A stretch of DNA of 64,000 nucleotides from Rhodococcoides fascians NBRC 12155 = LMG 3623 (GCF_001894785.1 NZ_BCWW01000003.1:665165-729164); one strand, 5' to 3'; counted from the first letter of the stretch, positions 21,900-30,660 are shown. Numbers and translations: made by a program. The notes: a model not told the origin generated them from the letters alone.

Positions 21900-22493
21900 T
21901 CAGCGCGGGTGTACCCGATTCTGGGCGGCCTCGAGACCGACCTTCAGCAGTAGCTCGGCGGCGTCGGCGGCTTCTTCGATCACGACGCCGAGGTCCTTGC
22001 GTTCGGGCGTCGAGAAGGGCTTGAGCACGAACGACGCCGGGTCCATCCGTCCCGGCGGCCGTCCGACGCCCACGCGGACCCGCAGGTAGTCCTTGGTGCC
22101 GAGGTGCTGAGAAATCGAGCGCAGACCGTTGTGCCCGCCCTCACCGCCGCCGAGCTTGAGTCGCAGTGCGCCGAAGTCGATGTCCAGTTCGTCGTGCACC
22201 ACCACGATGTTCGCGGGGTCGACGGAGAAGAACCGAGCCAGTGCCGCCACCGGCTGGCCCGAGAGGTTCATGAACGTTCGCGGCTTCGCGACGACGACCG
22301 AACGGCCGTCGAGCCGGGCCTGCACGATGTCGGAATTGGACTTCTTGTGCGAGGAGAACGACGAGCCGACGCGCCCGGCGAGTGCGTCGGCGACCATGAA
22401 GCCCACGTTGTGCCGAGTCTTGTCGTACTGCGGACCGGGGTTGCCGAGCCCGACTATCAGGGCGGGGCCGTTTTCGGTGCTCACGGGCGTCAT
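21900..22493 (-). CDS. pth: Peptidyl-tRNA hydrolase
   Basis: Releases tRNA from peptidyl-tRNA that drops off ribosomes. The 197-residue product shows [20 protein letters not shown] with the catalytic His, the [13 protein letters not shown] block, [11 protein letters not shown] with the Asp, and [12 protein letters not shown]. All are at normal family positions. It lies downstream of rplY on the same strand, the usual actinobacterial order, with a hairpin between them. No gap separates its stop from that of the converging ligase gene. Confidence 0.95.
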   Translation of the reverse strand: MTPVSTENGPALIVGLGNPGPQYDKTRHNVGFMVADALAGRVGSSFSSHKKSNSDIVQARLDGRSVVVAKPRTFMNLSGQPVAALARFFSVDPANIVVVHDELDIDFGALRLKLGGGEGGHNGLRSISQHLGTKDYLRVRVGVGRPPGRMDPASFVLKPFSTPERKDLGVVIEEAADAAELLLKVGLEAAQNRVHPR

Positions 22494-22518
22494 TCTTCCA
22501 TCGATGGTTCGAAACGAA

Positions 22519-22552
22519 CGGCGCGCCGTCTCCCGAAGGAGAACAGCGCGCC
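22519..22552 (-). terminator. Hairpin between rplY and pth
   Basis: CGGCGCGCCGTCTCC and GGAGAACAGCGCGCCG pair across a CGAA loop with one bulge. Read on the minus strand the stem is followed by TTCGTTTCG, a weak T-rich tail. It could attenuate or end rplY transcription before pth. Confidence 0.6.
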
Positions 22553-22574
22553 GCTCGAGATGCAGGGGAGAGGA

Positions 22575-23237
22575 TCAGCTCTCGTCGGAGCTGTCTTCGT
22601 CCTCGGAAGCTGCTTCTTCCTGAGTCTCGGCCTCGCCGGTCTCGGAGATCGGCTCGGTGCCTTCGCCGTCGGCCTCGAGGTCTTCCTCGGACGGTGCCTC
22701 GACGACGTTGACCAGGAGGGTCTCGCCGTCGGAGATGAGGGTGACGTCGGACGGCAGATCCAGGTCTGCTGCGGTGATCTGCGTGCCGATCTCGGCACCC
22801 TCGACGGAGACGACGAAGTTCTCCGGGATCTCGAGCGCGTCGGCCTCGATCTCGACGGCGGTCGAGTCGGTGGTGACGAGGGTGCCCGGTGCGGCGTCGC
22901 CCTCGACGATGATGTTGACCTCGACGGTGACGCGCTCGCCCTTGTTCAGGACGAGGAGGTCGGCGTGCTCGATGCTGCGACGGATCGGGTGCACGACGAT
23001 CGACTTGGTCAGTGCCAGCTGCGACTTGCCGGCGATGTCGAGGGTGAGCACAGCGTTGGTGCCGTCGTTACGCAGCACGGCAGCGAATGCGCGGGCGTCG
23101 AGTGCCAGGTGCTGGGGGTCGGTTGCGTGTCCGTACAGCACGGCGGGAACGAGGCCGTCGCGACGAGCGCGGCGTGCGGCACCCTTGCCGAATTCGGTGC
23201 GGACCTGTGCGGTGAGGTTGTTTACCTTCGATGCCAT
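22575..23237 (-). CDS. rplY: 50S ribosomal protein L25/general stress protein Ctc
   Basis: Ribosomal protein that binds 5S rRNA. The 220-residue long form has the N-terminal RNA-binding L25 domain (about residues 1-95, with [22 protein letters not shown]) and a C-terminal TL5-type beta domain (about 100-190) ending in a very acidic tail rich in Glu, Asp and Ser (from about 182). This form is standard in actinobacteria. Start ATG at 23237. It is followed by a hairpin and pth. In mycobacteria lpqT and prs come next upstream; here about 13 kb of other genes is inserted. Confidence 0.95.
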   Translation of the reverse strand: MASKVNNLTAQVRTEFGKGAARRARRDGLVPAVLYGHATDPQHLALDARAFAAVLRNDGTNAVLTLDIAGKSQLALTKSIVVHPIRRSIEHADLLVLNKGERVTVEVNIIVEGDAAPGTLVTTDSTAVEIEADALEIPENFVVSVEGAEIGTQITAADLDLPSDVTLISDGETLLVNVVEAPSEEDLEADGEGTEPISETGEAETQEEAASEDEDSSDES

Positions 23238-23422
23238 GGTGCTACATGCTCCTGATAACTGTGATCTGTGGTTCGTGCGGCGTACTTCGTCGGACTGTCA
23301 AACTCGTCGGGGCGGACACGAACGAGCGCGGCCAACGGGGCCGAGCCGCGTCGATAACGGTGGATCCTGATGAGCCGGATCTACCCTCGCCGAGACAACC
23401 TGGAAGACAATACACGACCAGG

Positions 23423-24031
23423 TCACGTGCGCGGAAGTTCGACCCCTGCTACGAACTTCCGCTCACGTGCGAGCGCAGCGAGCAACTCGGCGGCCACCGA
23501 CCGGGCGACGGCGATGGCGTCGTCCCGACCGCCTGCGGTTCCCATGACCACCGCACCTTCGTGCAACAGTGACAATCGAGTCCCGAGCTCGTCTGAATCG
23601 GGGTATCCGGCATCGGCGGCCAGGCGTGCGAACAGCGATCGCGTCCACGCCTTTTCCGACTCGATGATGGCCAACACCGGGCTGTCGGTGCCGCCGAACT
23701 CGGCGAATGCGTTGACGAATCCGCAGCCGCGATGGTTGTCGCGCATCCACAGGTCGAGTGCGTCGTAGACCCCGAGTACCCGCTGCTCACCCTGGTCGAG
23801 GGAGTCGACGTACTGCGTCACGTGCGCACACCAGAGGTCGTATCGCCGCTTCAGATAGCGCTGCACCAGGCCGTCCTTGGAGCCGAAGCGGTCGTACAGG
23901 GTCTTCTTGGTCGTGCCGGCTTCCTCGGCGATCAGGTCGACGCCGACGGCGCGGATTCCGCGGTCGTAGAAGAGCTCGCTCGCGACGGCGAGAATTCGTT
24001 CCGCTGCGGGGGTCAGTGGCTTGTCGTGCAT
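23423..24031 (-). CDS. TetR family regulator, probable local repressor of the EamA exporter
   Basis: A 202-residue TetR protein: helix-turn-helix in residues about 8-54 (AAERILAVASELFYDRGIRAVGVDLIAEEAG, then TTKKTLYDRFGSKDGL), followed by an all-helical ligand domain with a GCGFVNAFAEFGG stretch common in AcrR-like members. It is divergent from the EamA transporter gene 75 nt away with an ATACA-N4-TGTAT dyad between, the classic arrangement of a self-regulating repressor. The last about 15 codons (RKFVAGVELPRT) are encoded by a short intergenic repeat, so the original C-terminus was probably altered by that repeat. Confidence 0.85.
   Translation of the reverse strand: MHDKPLTPAAERILAVASELFYDRGIRAVGVDLIAEEAGTTKKTLYDRFGSKDGLVQRYLKRRYDLWCAHVTQYVDSLDQGEQRVLGVYDALDLWMRDNHRGCGFVNAFAEFGGTDSPVLAIIESEKAWTRSLFARLAADAGYPDSDELGTRLSLLHEGAVVMGTAGGRDDAIAVARSVAAELLAALARERKFVAGVELPRT
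23424..23469. repeat. Copy C of the intergenic repeat family, inside the tetR 3' end
   Basis: CACGTGCGCGGAAGTTCG (23424-23441) and a right arm CGAACTTCCGCTCACGTG (23452-23469) form a dyad related to the repeat at 5865-5904. The repeat supplies the stop codon and the last codons of the tetR gene. Confidence 0.7.
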
Positions 24032-24075
24032 GGCGACCTTTCGAAAGCGCTGGTCGGAGTGGGGTGCACTGCGAG

Positions 24076-24090
24076 TATACAGACCTGTAT
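24076..24090. promoter_or_regulatory. Candidate TetR operator
   Basis: TATACAGACCTGTAT contains ATACA and TGTAT arms around GACC, between the divergent tetR and EamA genes and 15 nt before the EamA start. This form of dyad is frequent in TetR-family operators; assignment to this regulator is inference. Confidence 0.6.
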
Positions 24091-24105
24091 GTTTACATCG
24101 CTCTC

Positions 24106-25257
24106 ATGACGTCACGCATCGATGTTCTCGCCGGTACAGCTCTGGTGATTCTGTGGAGTTCGGGCTTCATCGGAGCAGAATTCGGCACCGCCGAAGCTCC
24201 GGCCCACACGCTGCTGGCCTGGAGGTACCTGGTGGCAGTCGTGCTCCTCGTCGCGTGGTGCCGATGGCGACGACTCACCCCGACGTGGCACGCGCTGCGT
24301 ATCCACGCAGTCCTCGGCCTCTTCTGCCAGTTCCTCTACCTCGGTGCCACCATCACCGGCATCGGCATGGGCGTCCCTCCGGGCGTCGCCGCCCTGATCG
24401 CTGCATTGCAGCCGCTGGTGGTCGCGCTGGCCTCGAGCAGGATATTCGGCGAACGCGTCGGATCGAGAGGAATTCTCGGCCTCGTCGTCGGTATCGCCGG
24501 AGTGACGCTCGTCGTCGTCGGTGACCTGTCCGGTGCCGATCTCGCCTGGCCCGTCTACCTGCTGCCCGCCGCGGGCATGCTGGCGCTGTCGGCCGGGACG
24601 ATCGGGCAACGGCTACTGGATCCGAAAGAACCCATCGCGCTGGCCATGGCCATCCAATGTGGCATCAGTGCAGTCGGTTTCATGACGTGGAGTGCATTTG
24701 CCGGTGACGCGGTACCGCCGATGACGACGGGTTTCTGGGCTGCGGTGGCGTGGACGGTGGTTCTGTCGACCTTCGGCGCATACGGCGCGTACCTGTTCGT
24801 CGTGCGCCGCAGTGGACCGACTCGTGCCAGCGTGCTGCTCTACCTGACACCGCCGACGACGATGCTCTGGGCTTTCGTGATGTTCGGCGACGCGGTCACG
24901 TGGTTCGGTATCGCGGGCCTCGCGGTCTCGGGGATCGGGGTCGCCGCCTACCTCAGTGCACATCCGGACCGTAGAGCCCGCTCACACACCGGTGAGGGCA
25001 GCGAGCATCGTGTCCAGTTCGGCGAAGGTGACGAAGTAGTGCGGAGATGCACGGACGACGGCGTCGAGCCCCCGGCCTGTCATGTCCAGTCGAGTGGAAC
25101 CGCGATGGCTCACCGTGACCGTCACGTTTCGGTCGGCAAGTCGGTCGCGGACGGCCACTGGCTCCTCACCGTCCATGGTGAACGAGACGATGCCGCTCTT
25201 GCGGTCACCGAGATCGTGGACGGTGACCCCGGGAATGCGTCGCATGCCGGCACGTAG
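24106..25257 (+). CDS. EamA family (DMT) exporter with antisense C-terminal extension
   Basis: Membrane transporter of the drug/metabolite superfamily with about ten helices. Two EamA repeats cover residues about 5-140 and 150-285; conserved marks include LWSSGFIGAEFG, LLAWRYL, and LTPPTTMLWAFVMFGDAVT. The normal product should end near residue 290 (after YLSAHPDRR), but the frame has no stop there and continues for about 92 hydrophilic residues to 25257, running antisense through the 3' end of the PLP-enzyme gene (24982-26151). A TAG lies in another frame at about 24972-24974, right where the family usually ends. Either the extension is real or an indel is present. Substrate unknown; control by the divergent TetR is likely. 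Confidence 0.82.
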   Translation: MTSRIDVLAGTALVILWSSGFIGAEFGTAEAPAHTLLAWRYLVAVVLLVAWCRWRRLTPTWHALRIHAVLGLFCQFLYLGATITGIGMGVPPGVAALIAALQPLVVALASSRIFGERVGSRGILGLVVGIAGVTLVVVGDLSGADLAWPVYLLPAAGMLALSAGTIGQRLLDPKEPIALAMAIQCGISAVGFMTWSAFAGDAVPPMTTGFWAAVAWTVVLSTFGAYGAYLFVVRRSGPTRASVLLYLTPPTTMLWAFVMFGDAVTWFGIAGLAVSGIGVAAYLSAHPDRRARSHTGEGSEHRVQFGEGDEVVRRCTDDGVEPPACHVQSSGTAMAHRDRHVSVGKSVADGHWLLTVHGERDDAALAVTEIVDGDPGNASHAGT

Positions 25258-26151
25258 GTACTCGGCGCGCTCGGAGATGGCGTCCGCGACGTCGTCGATG
25301 CCCAGTTCGAGTAGATAGTCGACGGCCGCGCCGAGGGCGAGGCGGGCTGCGACGTCGCATTCCCAGAACTCGAAACGTGTTGCGTCATCGGCCATCCGGT
25401 AGGTGGACGAGTCCTCCCACTGCGCGCTGTGCAGATCGAGAGCCGGTGGATGCAAGCTCGCGGCCAATTCCGGACGCAGGTACAGGAACCCGGTACCTCG
25501 GGGCCCGCGTAGCCACTTGCGACCGGTGGCCGACAGCGCATCGACGCCGAGTTCGTCCACGTCAACCCGCAGCTGGCCGATGGACTGACACGCGTCGAGC
25601 AGAACGAGGGCACCGTGTCGATGGGCGAGATCGGCCACCGCGCGGGCCGGGTTGATCAAGCCTCCGTTGGTGGGCGCGTGCACGACCGACACCACCCGGA
25701 CTCGGTCGTCGAGCATCTGTTCGAGGGCGTCCACGTCGATGCACCCCGACGCGTCGCTCGGAATCACCTCGACGGTGGCCCCGGAGACCTCGGCGCGGTG
25801 CAGCGCGGAAATGGCGTTGCTGGCGTACTCGGCCTCGCACAGCAGGATTCGATCCCCGGCCGACAACGGCACCGAGTAGAAGAAGTCGGTCCAGGCACGA
25901 GTGGCGGAATCGCTCAGAGCGATGGTCGACGCCGGTGCCCCGATCAGGGTTCCGATCGACGTCTTGACCGCCGCGAGATCGTCGAGGCGTTCGCTCGCGG
26001 CCCGGTACCCGCCGATCTCCGCCTCGCGGCGCAGATGGGCGATCGCGGTGTCGACGACGACGGTGGGCGGCAGCGAGGAGCCGGCGCTGTCGAGAAATAC
26101 CCGGCCCGACGCACCAGGGGTGTCGCGGCGAATGCGGTCGTGATCGAGCAT
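24982..26151 (-). CDS. egtE: Class V aminotransferase-fold PLP enzyme, candidate EgtE
   Basis: A 389-residue PLP enzyme of the aminotransferase class V/cysteine desulfurase fold. Visible are the LDSAGSSLPP opening, the HAPTNGGLINP and LLDACQSIGQ blocks (the Asp contacts the pyridine ring), and the Schiff-base Lys in SATGRKWLRGPRGTGFLYL. It is divergent from egtA, 143 nt away. In ergothioneine synthesis EgtE cleaves the C-S bond of hercynyl-cysteine sulfoxide, and length and location fit that job, but residues specific to EgtE cannot be confirmed by eye; a cysteine desulfurase or epimerase-like enzyme is the alternative. The ATG at 26151 follows AAGGAC closely; upstream starts lack a ribosome site. 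Confidence 0.7.
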   Translation of the reverse strand: MLDHDRIRRDTPGASGRVFLDSAGSSLPPTVVVDTAIAHLRREAEIGGYRAASERLDDLAAVKTSIGTLIGAPASTIALSDSATRAWTDFFYSVPLSAGDRILLCEAEYASNAISALHRAEVSGATVEVIPSDASGCIDVDALEQMLDDRVRVVSVVHAPTNGGLINPARAVADLAHRHGALVLLDACQSIGQLRVDVDELGVDALSATGRKWLRGPRGTGFLYLRPELAASLHPPALDLHSAQWEDSSTYRMADDATRFEFWECDVAARLALGAAVDYLLELGIDDVADAISERAEYLRAGMRRIPGVTVHDLGDRKSGIVSFTMDGEEPVAVRDRLADRNVTVTVSHRGSTRLDMTGRGLDAVVRASPHYFVTFAELDTMLAALTGV

Positions 26152-26294
26152 CGATAGTCCTTCCGGTAGCGAACTCTCGGGCATCAGGGTTCCACAATCG
26201 GTAGCCTCGATACGACGCGGGATCTCGGCGTTTTCGATCCTGGCAGCTGGGTACATTGCGTAGTCGGATCGCGGTGAGTGGGAAAGAAGGAAAT

Positions 26295-27536
26295 GTGTCC
26301 TCCAACGAGAAGTCCCTCGAGCTGAGCACGCGCCCAGCCATCGAGGCATACGTGTCGAAGGTGTGTTTCAAGCTGGGGCCACCGTCGCTCATCGGTGCCG
26401 AACTCGAATGGCTCACCGCCCTCGACGACGGTTCGCGGCCCTCCCTGTCAGCTCTGGCCGCTGCGCTCGGTGATCACTCCCCGCGCAGTATCGCTCCCGA
26501 GTCACCCGCCCTGACGTTGCCGGGCGGAAGTATCGTCACCGTCGAACCGGGCGGCCAAGTCGAATTGTCCAGTTCGCCTTATATTTCCGTTTCCCAGCTC
26601 GAACCGCTGCTCGACGCCGATGCCCGACTGTTGCACGACATGCTCGGTCGCGACGGCATCTCCATCAGCGCAGTTCCCGCCGACGCCGTGCGAGATCCCG
26701 AACGACTACTGGTCTTACCGCGCTACTGCGCGATGGAAAACCGTTTCACCACCATCGGGCCTTTCGGCAAGCTGATGATGTGCAACACCGCCGCCACCCA
26801 GGTCAGTGTGGACGCCGGACGTGATCGGGCCGAGGTCACTTCGCGATGGCAGATGCTGCACGCCATCGGCCCGGCCTTCGTCGCTGCGTTCGCGCGCTCT
26901 CCCGAACTCGCCGGGGCACCGGCGGGTGCGTGGGCATCGCAGCGAATGCGCACCTGGCTCGAACTCGATTCCAGTCGGACCACGGTACCGAACACGGGCG
27001 ATCCGATCGCCGACTACGCGCGGTGGGCACTCGACGTTCCGCTCCTCTGTATTCGGGGAACCACCCAGAACTGGGAAGCGCCGTCCGGCATCACTTTTGC
27101 GCAGTGGCTCGACGATCCGAGCGTTGTCGGTCGCCCGGCAACCTACGCCGATCTCGACTACCACCTGACGACGCTGTTCCCGCATGTCCGAGCCTGCGGG
27201 CACCTCGAAATCCGTTACCTCGACGCGCAACCCGACGGGCAATGGGTGATACCGGCCGCCGCGTTCGAGGCGCTGCTGTCCACTCCCGATCTGGTTTCCC
27301 AGGCCACCGAACTCGGCGCAGGCACAGCCGGTCGGTGGCTCGATGCGGCCCGGGCAGGTCTGGCCGATGGCGAGTTGCGCAGGGCCGCAAGCGAAGTGCT
27401 CGATCTCGCATCATCCGCGGGAGGAGAGTTCTCCCAGCAGCTGCGTGCGGCATCTCGGAGATGTCGCGCCGGTATTTCGCCCCACGAATTCGATGCGGTG
27501 TCGCCGACATCGCAGAGCCGAAAGGAATCGGTGTGA
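26295..27536 (+). CDS. egtA: Glutamate-cysteine ligase EgtA
   Basis: Makes gamma-glutamylcysteine, the sulfur donor for EgtB. The 413-residue protein belongs to the GCS2-like family: GAELEWLTA near residue 35, the PGGQVELSSSP active-site stretch, MCNTAATQVSVDAG, and a late HLEIRYLDAQP. Start GTG at 26295 follows GAAGGAAAT; the frame is open to 26256. It heads egtABCD; its stop overlaps the egtB start by 4 nt (GTGA), indicating translational coupling. Confidence 0.93.
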   Translation: MSSNEKSLELSTRPAIEAYVSKVCFKLGPPSLIGAELEWLTALDDGSRPSLSALAAALGDHSPRSIAPESPALTLPGGSIVTVEPGGQVELSSSPYISVSQLEPLLDADARLLHDMLGRDGISISAVPADAVRDPERLLVLPRYCAMENRFTTIGPFGKLMMCNTAATQVSVDAGRDRAEVTSRWQMLHAIGPAFVAAFARSPELAGAPAGAWASQRMRTWLELDSSRTTVPNTGDPIADYARWALDVPLLCIRGTTQNWEAPSGITFAQWLDDPSVVGRPATYADLDYHLTTLFPHVRACGHLEIRYLDAQPDGQWVIPAAAFEALLSTPDLVSQATELGAGTAGRWLDAARAGLADGELRRAASEVLDLASSAGGEFSQQLRAASRRCRAGISPHEFDAVSPTSQSRKESV

Positions 27537-28837
27537 GCGCCGAAGAACTCAGGACCAGAATCGAGACCGTGCTGACTCGGAGCCGGTCCCGCAGCGCCTC
27601 GCTCACCGAGTGCGTGGACGAAACCGAACTGATGGCTCAGCATTCGCCGTTGATGAGCCCGCTGATCTGGGATCTGGCACACATCGGCAGTCAGGAAGAA
27701 CTCTGGCTCGTGCGCGATGTCGGCGGCCGCGATCCGGTGCGGCCGGACATCGACGAGTTGTACGACGCGTTCAAGCACTCGCGTTCGTCGCGAACGTCCC
27801 TGCCGCTCCTGACGCCCGAGGAAGCGCGCGCCTACGTGCATACCGTTCGAGACAAGGCCTGGGACGTGTTGGAGCACAGCACGTTCGAGGGTCGGCCGGT
27901 CGAGAAGCACGGGTTCGCGTTCGGAATGATCGCCCAGCACGAGCAGCAGCACGACGAAACCATGCTCGCAACCCACCAGTTACGTTCCGGCCCAGCCGTT
28001 CTCACTTCTCCCGCACCGCCGACGTCCACGATGCCGGTGGCGGGGGAAGCCATCATTGCCGGTGGGCCGTTCTCGATGGGGACGTCGCTCGACCCGTGGG
28101 CGTTGGACAACGAGCGGCCTGCACACGCCGTGCACGTGCCGACCTTCGCCATCGACCGGGCCCCGATCACCAACGCGCAGTACATGAACTTCATCGCCGA
28201 CGGTGGCTACGAGCGCCCCGAGTTGTGGACGGAGAAGGGGTGGGCGCACCGCGTCGATGCGCAGCTCACCGCCCCTCAGTTCTGGGAGGCCGATTCCGAC
28301 GGCACCTGGTGGCGTCGAAGCTTCGGGGTACGCAGACCGGTGCGTCCGCATCAGCCCGTCGTGCACGTGTGCTGGTTCGAGGCCGACGCCTACGCGCGCT
28401 GGGCAGGCAAGCGGCTACCGACGGAAGCGGAATGGGAGAAGGCCGCGCGGTACGACGCGGCGTCGAACACCTCCCGCGCCTATCCCTGGGGAGACGCCGA
28501 ACCCACTGCTGCACATGCCAATCTGAATCAGCGACATCTCGAACCGGCCGATGTGGGGGCGTATCCGCAGGGTGTGTCCTCGGCCGGGGTCCATCAGCTG
28601 ATCGGTGACGTGTGGGAGTGGACGTCCTCGGGTTTCGAGGCGTACCCGGGATTCGAGGCATTCCCGTATGCCGAGTACTCGGAGGTGTTTCTGCGCGGCG
28701 ATTACAAGGTGTTGCGCGGCGGCTCTTTCGGCACCGACGAGGTGGCTTGCCGCGGGACGTTCCGAAATTGGGATCACCCGATTCGTCGGCAGATCTTCAG
28801 TGGGTTCCGGTTGGCCCGCGACGTCGAGTCGCACTGA
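27533..28837 (+). CDS. egtB: Hercynine oxygenase EgtB
   Basis: Non-haem iron sulfoxide synthase that joins gamma-glutamylcysteine to hercynine using O2. The 434-residue protein has an N-terminal DinB-like helical domain carrying three iron ligands, His50 (in WDLAH), His136 and His140 (in AQHEQQHDE), and a C-terminal formylglycine-generating-enzyme-like domain from about residue 175 with GGPFSMG, WEKAARYD and GDVWEWTSS. GTG start in the 4-nt overlap with egtA. The long frame upstream of this start is antisense or out of frame with egtA and is not part of the gene. egtC follows with no gap. Confidence 0.95.
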   Translation: MSAEELRTRIETVLTRSRSRSASLTECVDETELMAQHSPLMSPLIWDLAHIGSQEELWLVRDVGGRDPVRPDIDELYDAFKHSRSSRTSLPLLTPEEARAYVHTVRDKAWDVLEHSTFEGRPVEKHGFAFGMIAQHEQQHDETMLATHQLRSGPAVLTSPAPPTSTMPVAGEAIIAGGPFSMGTSLDPWALDNERPAHAVHVPTFAIDRAPITNAQYMNFIADGGYERPELWTEKGWAHRVDAQLTAPQFWEADSDGTWWRRSFGVRRPVRPHQPVVHVCWFEADAYARWAGKRLPTEAEWEKAARYDAASNTSRAYPWGDAEPTAAHANLNQRHLEPADVGAYPQGVSSAGVHQLIGDVWEWTSSGFEAYPGFEAFPYAEYSEVFLRGDYKVLRGGSFGTDEVACRGTFRNWDHPIRRQIFSGFRLARDVESH

Positions 28838-29578
28838 ATGTGCCGTCATCTCGGGTACCTCGGAGCAACCACCTCGGTCGGGTCACTGCTGACCCGGGGT
28901 GATAACTCGCTGCGCACACAATCGTTCGCGCCCACCGACATGCGGGGCGGCGGCACCATCAACGCCGACGGGTTCGGCGTTGCCTGGTGGGACGGTGACG
29001 ACACCGTGCGCAGCTATCGCAATCCGATGCCCATCTGGACCGACCCGGCGGTCGATGATGTTCTGCCGCAGCTCCATTCGGCATCGGTGATCGCCGCCGT
29101 GCGATCGGCTACGGTGGGAATGCCGGTGGAGCGATCGGCCTGTGCACCGTTCACCGACGAGCGATGGGCATTCAGCCACAACGGCGTCGTGTTCGGTTGG
29201 CCGGAATCGTTGGCGGAGCTGTGGTCGGAAATTCCGCCGACCGATGCGTTGATGCTGCCGGCCCCTACAGACGCCGCCGGATTGTGGATCGTGCTGCGAA
29301 ACCTGTTGCGCACACACGATCCCGAGTCGGCATTGCGCATGCTGGTTCGAGAGGTTCTGGCCAGGTCGCCCAAGGCGCGCCTGAATTTTCTGCTTTCGGA
29401 CGGCACGTCCATGTATGCCACGGCGGTGCATCATTCGCTGTCGGTACTGCAGACCGAGGATTCGGTCACGATCGCCTCCGAACCCGTCGACGACGATCCC
29501 GAATGGATCTCTATCGACGACCGCAGCATCGTCGTCGCGACAGCGACCGGTGTCACCGTTTCGACCCTGGAAGAATGA
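28838..29578 (+). CDS. egtC: Gamma-glutamyl-hercynylcysteine sulfoxide hydrolase EgtC
   Basis: Class II glutamine amidotransferase-like hydrolase that removes the glutamate from the EgtB product. The 246-residue protein begins MCRHLGYLG, so Cys2 becomes the N-terminal nucleophile after Met removal; RGGGTINADGFGVAWW and AFSHNGVVFG are the family blocks. The ATG directly follows the egtB TGA. Ten nucleotides later egtD begins with its own GGAGAG ribosome site. Confidence 0.94.
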   Translation: MCRHLGYLGATTSVGSLLTRGDNSLRTQSFAPTDMRGGGTINADGFGVAWWDGDDTVRSYRNPMPIWTDPAVDDVLPQLHSASVIAAVRSATVGMPVERSACAPFTDERWAFSHNGVVFGWPESLAELWSEIPPTDALMLPAPTDAAGLWIVLRNLLRTHDPESALRMLVREVLARSPKARLNFLLSDGTSMYATAVHHSLSVLQTEDSVTIASEPVDDDPEWISIDDRSIVVATATGVTVSTLEE

Positions 29579-29587
29579 AGGAGAGTC

Positions 29588-30553
29588 ATGAGCACGGTGG
29601 ACGTACATCTGACCGACACGACGCTGCTGGACGAATTGCGCAAGGACGTGCGGGAGGGCTTGACGGCCGACCCGAAGTGGCTCTCGCCCAAGTACTTCTA
29701 CGATGCCGTCGGCAGTGAGCTGTTCGAGCAGATCACGGTGCTCCCGGAGTACTACCCGACCCGCACCGAGCGCGCGCTGATCGAGGAGCATGCACTCGAC
29801 ATCGCCCGGGCCACCGAATCGTCGATGTTGATCGAGCTGGGCTCGGGTTCGTCGGAGAAGACCAAGCTGCTGTTGTCTGCCGGTATCGAACACGGTTCGC
29901 TGAGAACGTATGTGCCTCAGGATGTGTCCAGTACCGCCTTGGAGGGTGCTATCGAGCAGATCTCGAAGGAGTTCCCGACGCTGGAACTGCACGGCATCGT
30001 CAGCGATTTCACCGACACCCTGCACAATCTTCCCTCCGGAACAGGCCGCACCATCGCCTTCCTCGGCGGCACTCTGGGGAACCTCATCCCGCAGGAACGC
30101 GAGGAATTCCTTGCGGCTGTAGCGGACGCACTCGACCCCGGCGAGTTTCTGCTGCTCGGGGTGGGCTTGGTGATCGATCCGGACGTGCTCGTTCCCGCGT
30201 ACGACGACGCGGCCGGGGTGACAGCCGAGTTCAACCGAAACGTGTTGTCGGTCCTGAACTCTCGGCTCGGCGCGAATTTCGACCCCGAGGCTTTCGAACA
30301 CGTGGCACTGTGGAACGCCGAGCACGAGTGGATCGAGATGCGATTGCGGGCCACAGCTGCGCAGGAGGTGTATTTGCAGGATCTCGACCTGCACGTGCAC
30401 TTCGAGTCCGGAGAAGATCTACGTACCGAGATCTCCGCGAAGTTCCGGCCGGACGGCATTGCCGGTGAATTGAAGATGGCGGGCTTCGACGTCCTCCATC
30501 TGTGGTCCGACGCAGATTCGCGCTTCGCTCTGATCCTGGCCGGAAGGGTCTGA
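29588..30553 (+). CDS. egtD: L-histidine N-alpha-methyltransferase EgtD
   Basis: First dedicated step of ergothioneine synthesis: three SAM-dependent methylations of histidine to hercynine. The 321-residue protein has the SPKYFYDAVGSELFEQIT motif, the YYPTRTE(RA) substrate loop, the SAM site IELGSGSSEKT, LGGTLGN and the C-terminal HLWSDADSRFALILAGR. It ends the egtABCD operon; the stop is followed by a 76-bp dyad-containing repeat that may serve as terminator. Confidence 0.96.
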   Translation: MSTVDVHLTDTTLLDELRKDVREGLTADPKWLSPKYFYDAVGSELFEQITVLPEYYPTRTERALIEEHALDIARATESSMLIELGSGSSEKTKLLLSAGIEHGSLRTYVPQDVSSTALEGAIEQISKEFPTLELHGIVSDFTDTLHNLPSGTGRTIAFLGGTLGNLIPQEREEFLAAVADALDPGEFLLLGVGLVIDPDVLVPAYDDAAGVTAEFNRNVLSVLNSRLGANFDPEAFEHVALWNAEHEWIEMRLRATAAQEVYLQDLDLHVHFESGEDLRTEISAKFRPDGIAGELKMAGFDVLHLWSDADSRFALILAGRV

Positions 30554-30569
30554 ACGGACCGCTGGCATT

Positions 30570-30645
30570 GCGGGCACCACTGCACACTATGTTCGCCGAT
30601 CGACGGGATTCCGTCGATCGGCGTCGGTAGTGGGCAACCCTGCCC
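30570..30645. repeat. Left 76-bp repeat flanking the DUF559 gene
   Basis: It matches 31613-31688 in the same orientation at 65 of 76 positions by hand alignment. The centre is a perfect hairpin, GCCGATCGACGG and CCGTCGATCGGC around GATT (30595-30622). It lies between the converging egtD and DUF559 genes and could end both transcripts. Confidence 0.8.
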
Positions 30646-30660
30646 GTCGATGCCGCGTAT

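Noticed and set aside
26846..27532. N-terminal extension of egtB within egtA
   Set aside because: It overlaps egtA in another frame; EgtB length and the GTGA overlap fix the start at 27533.
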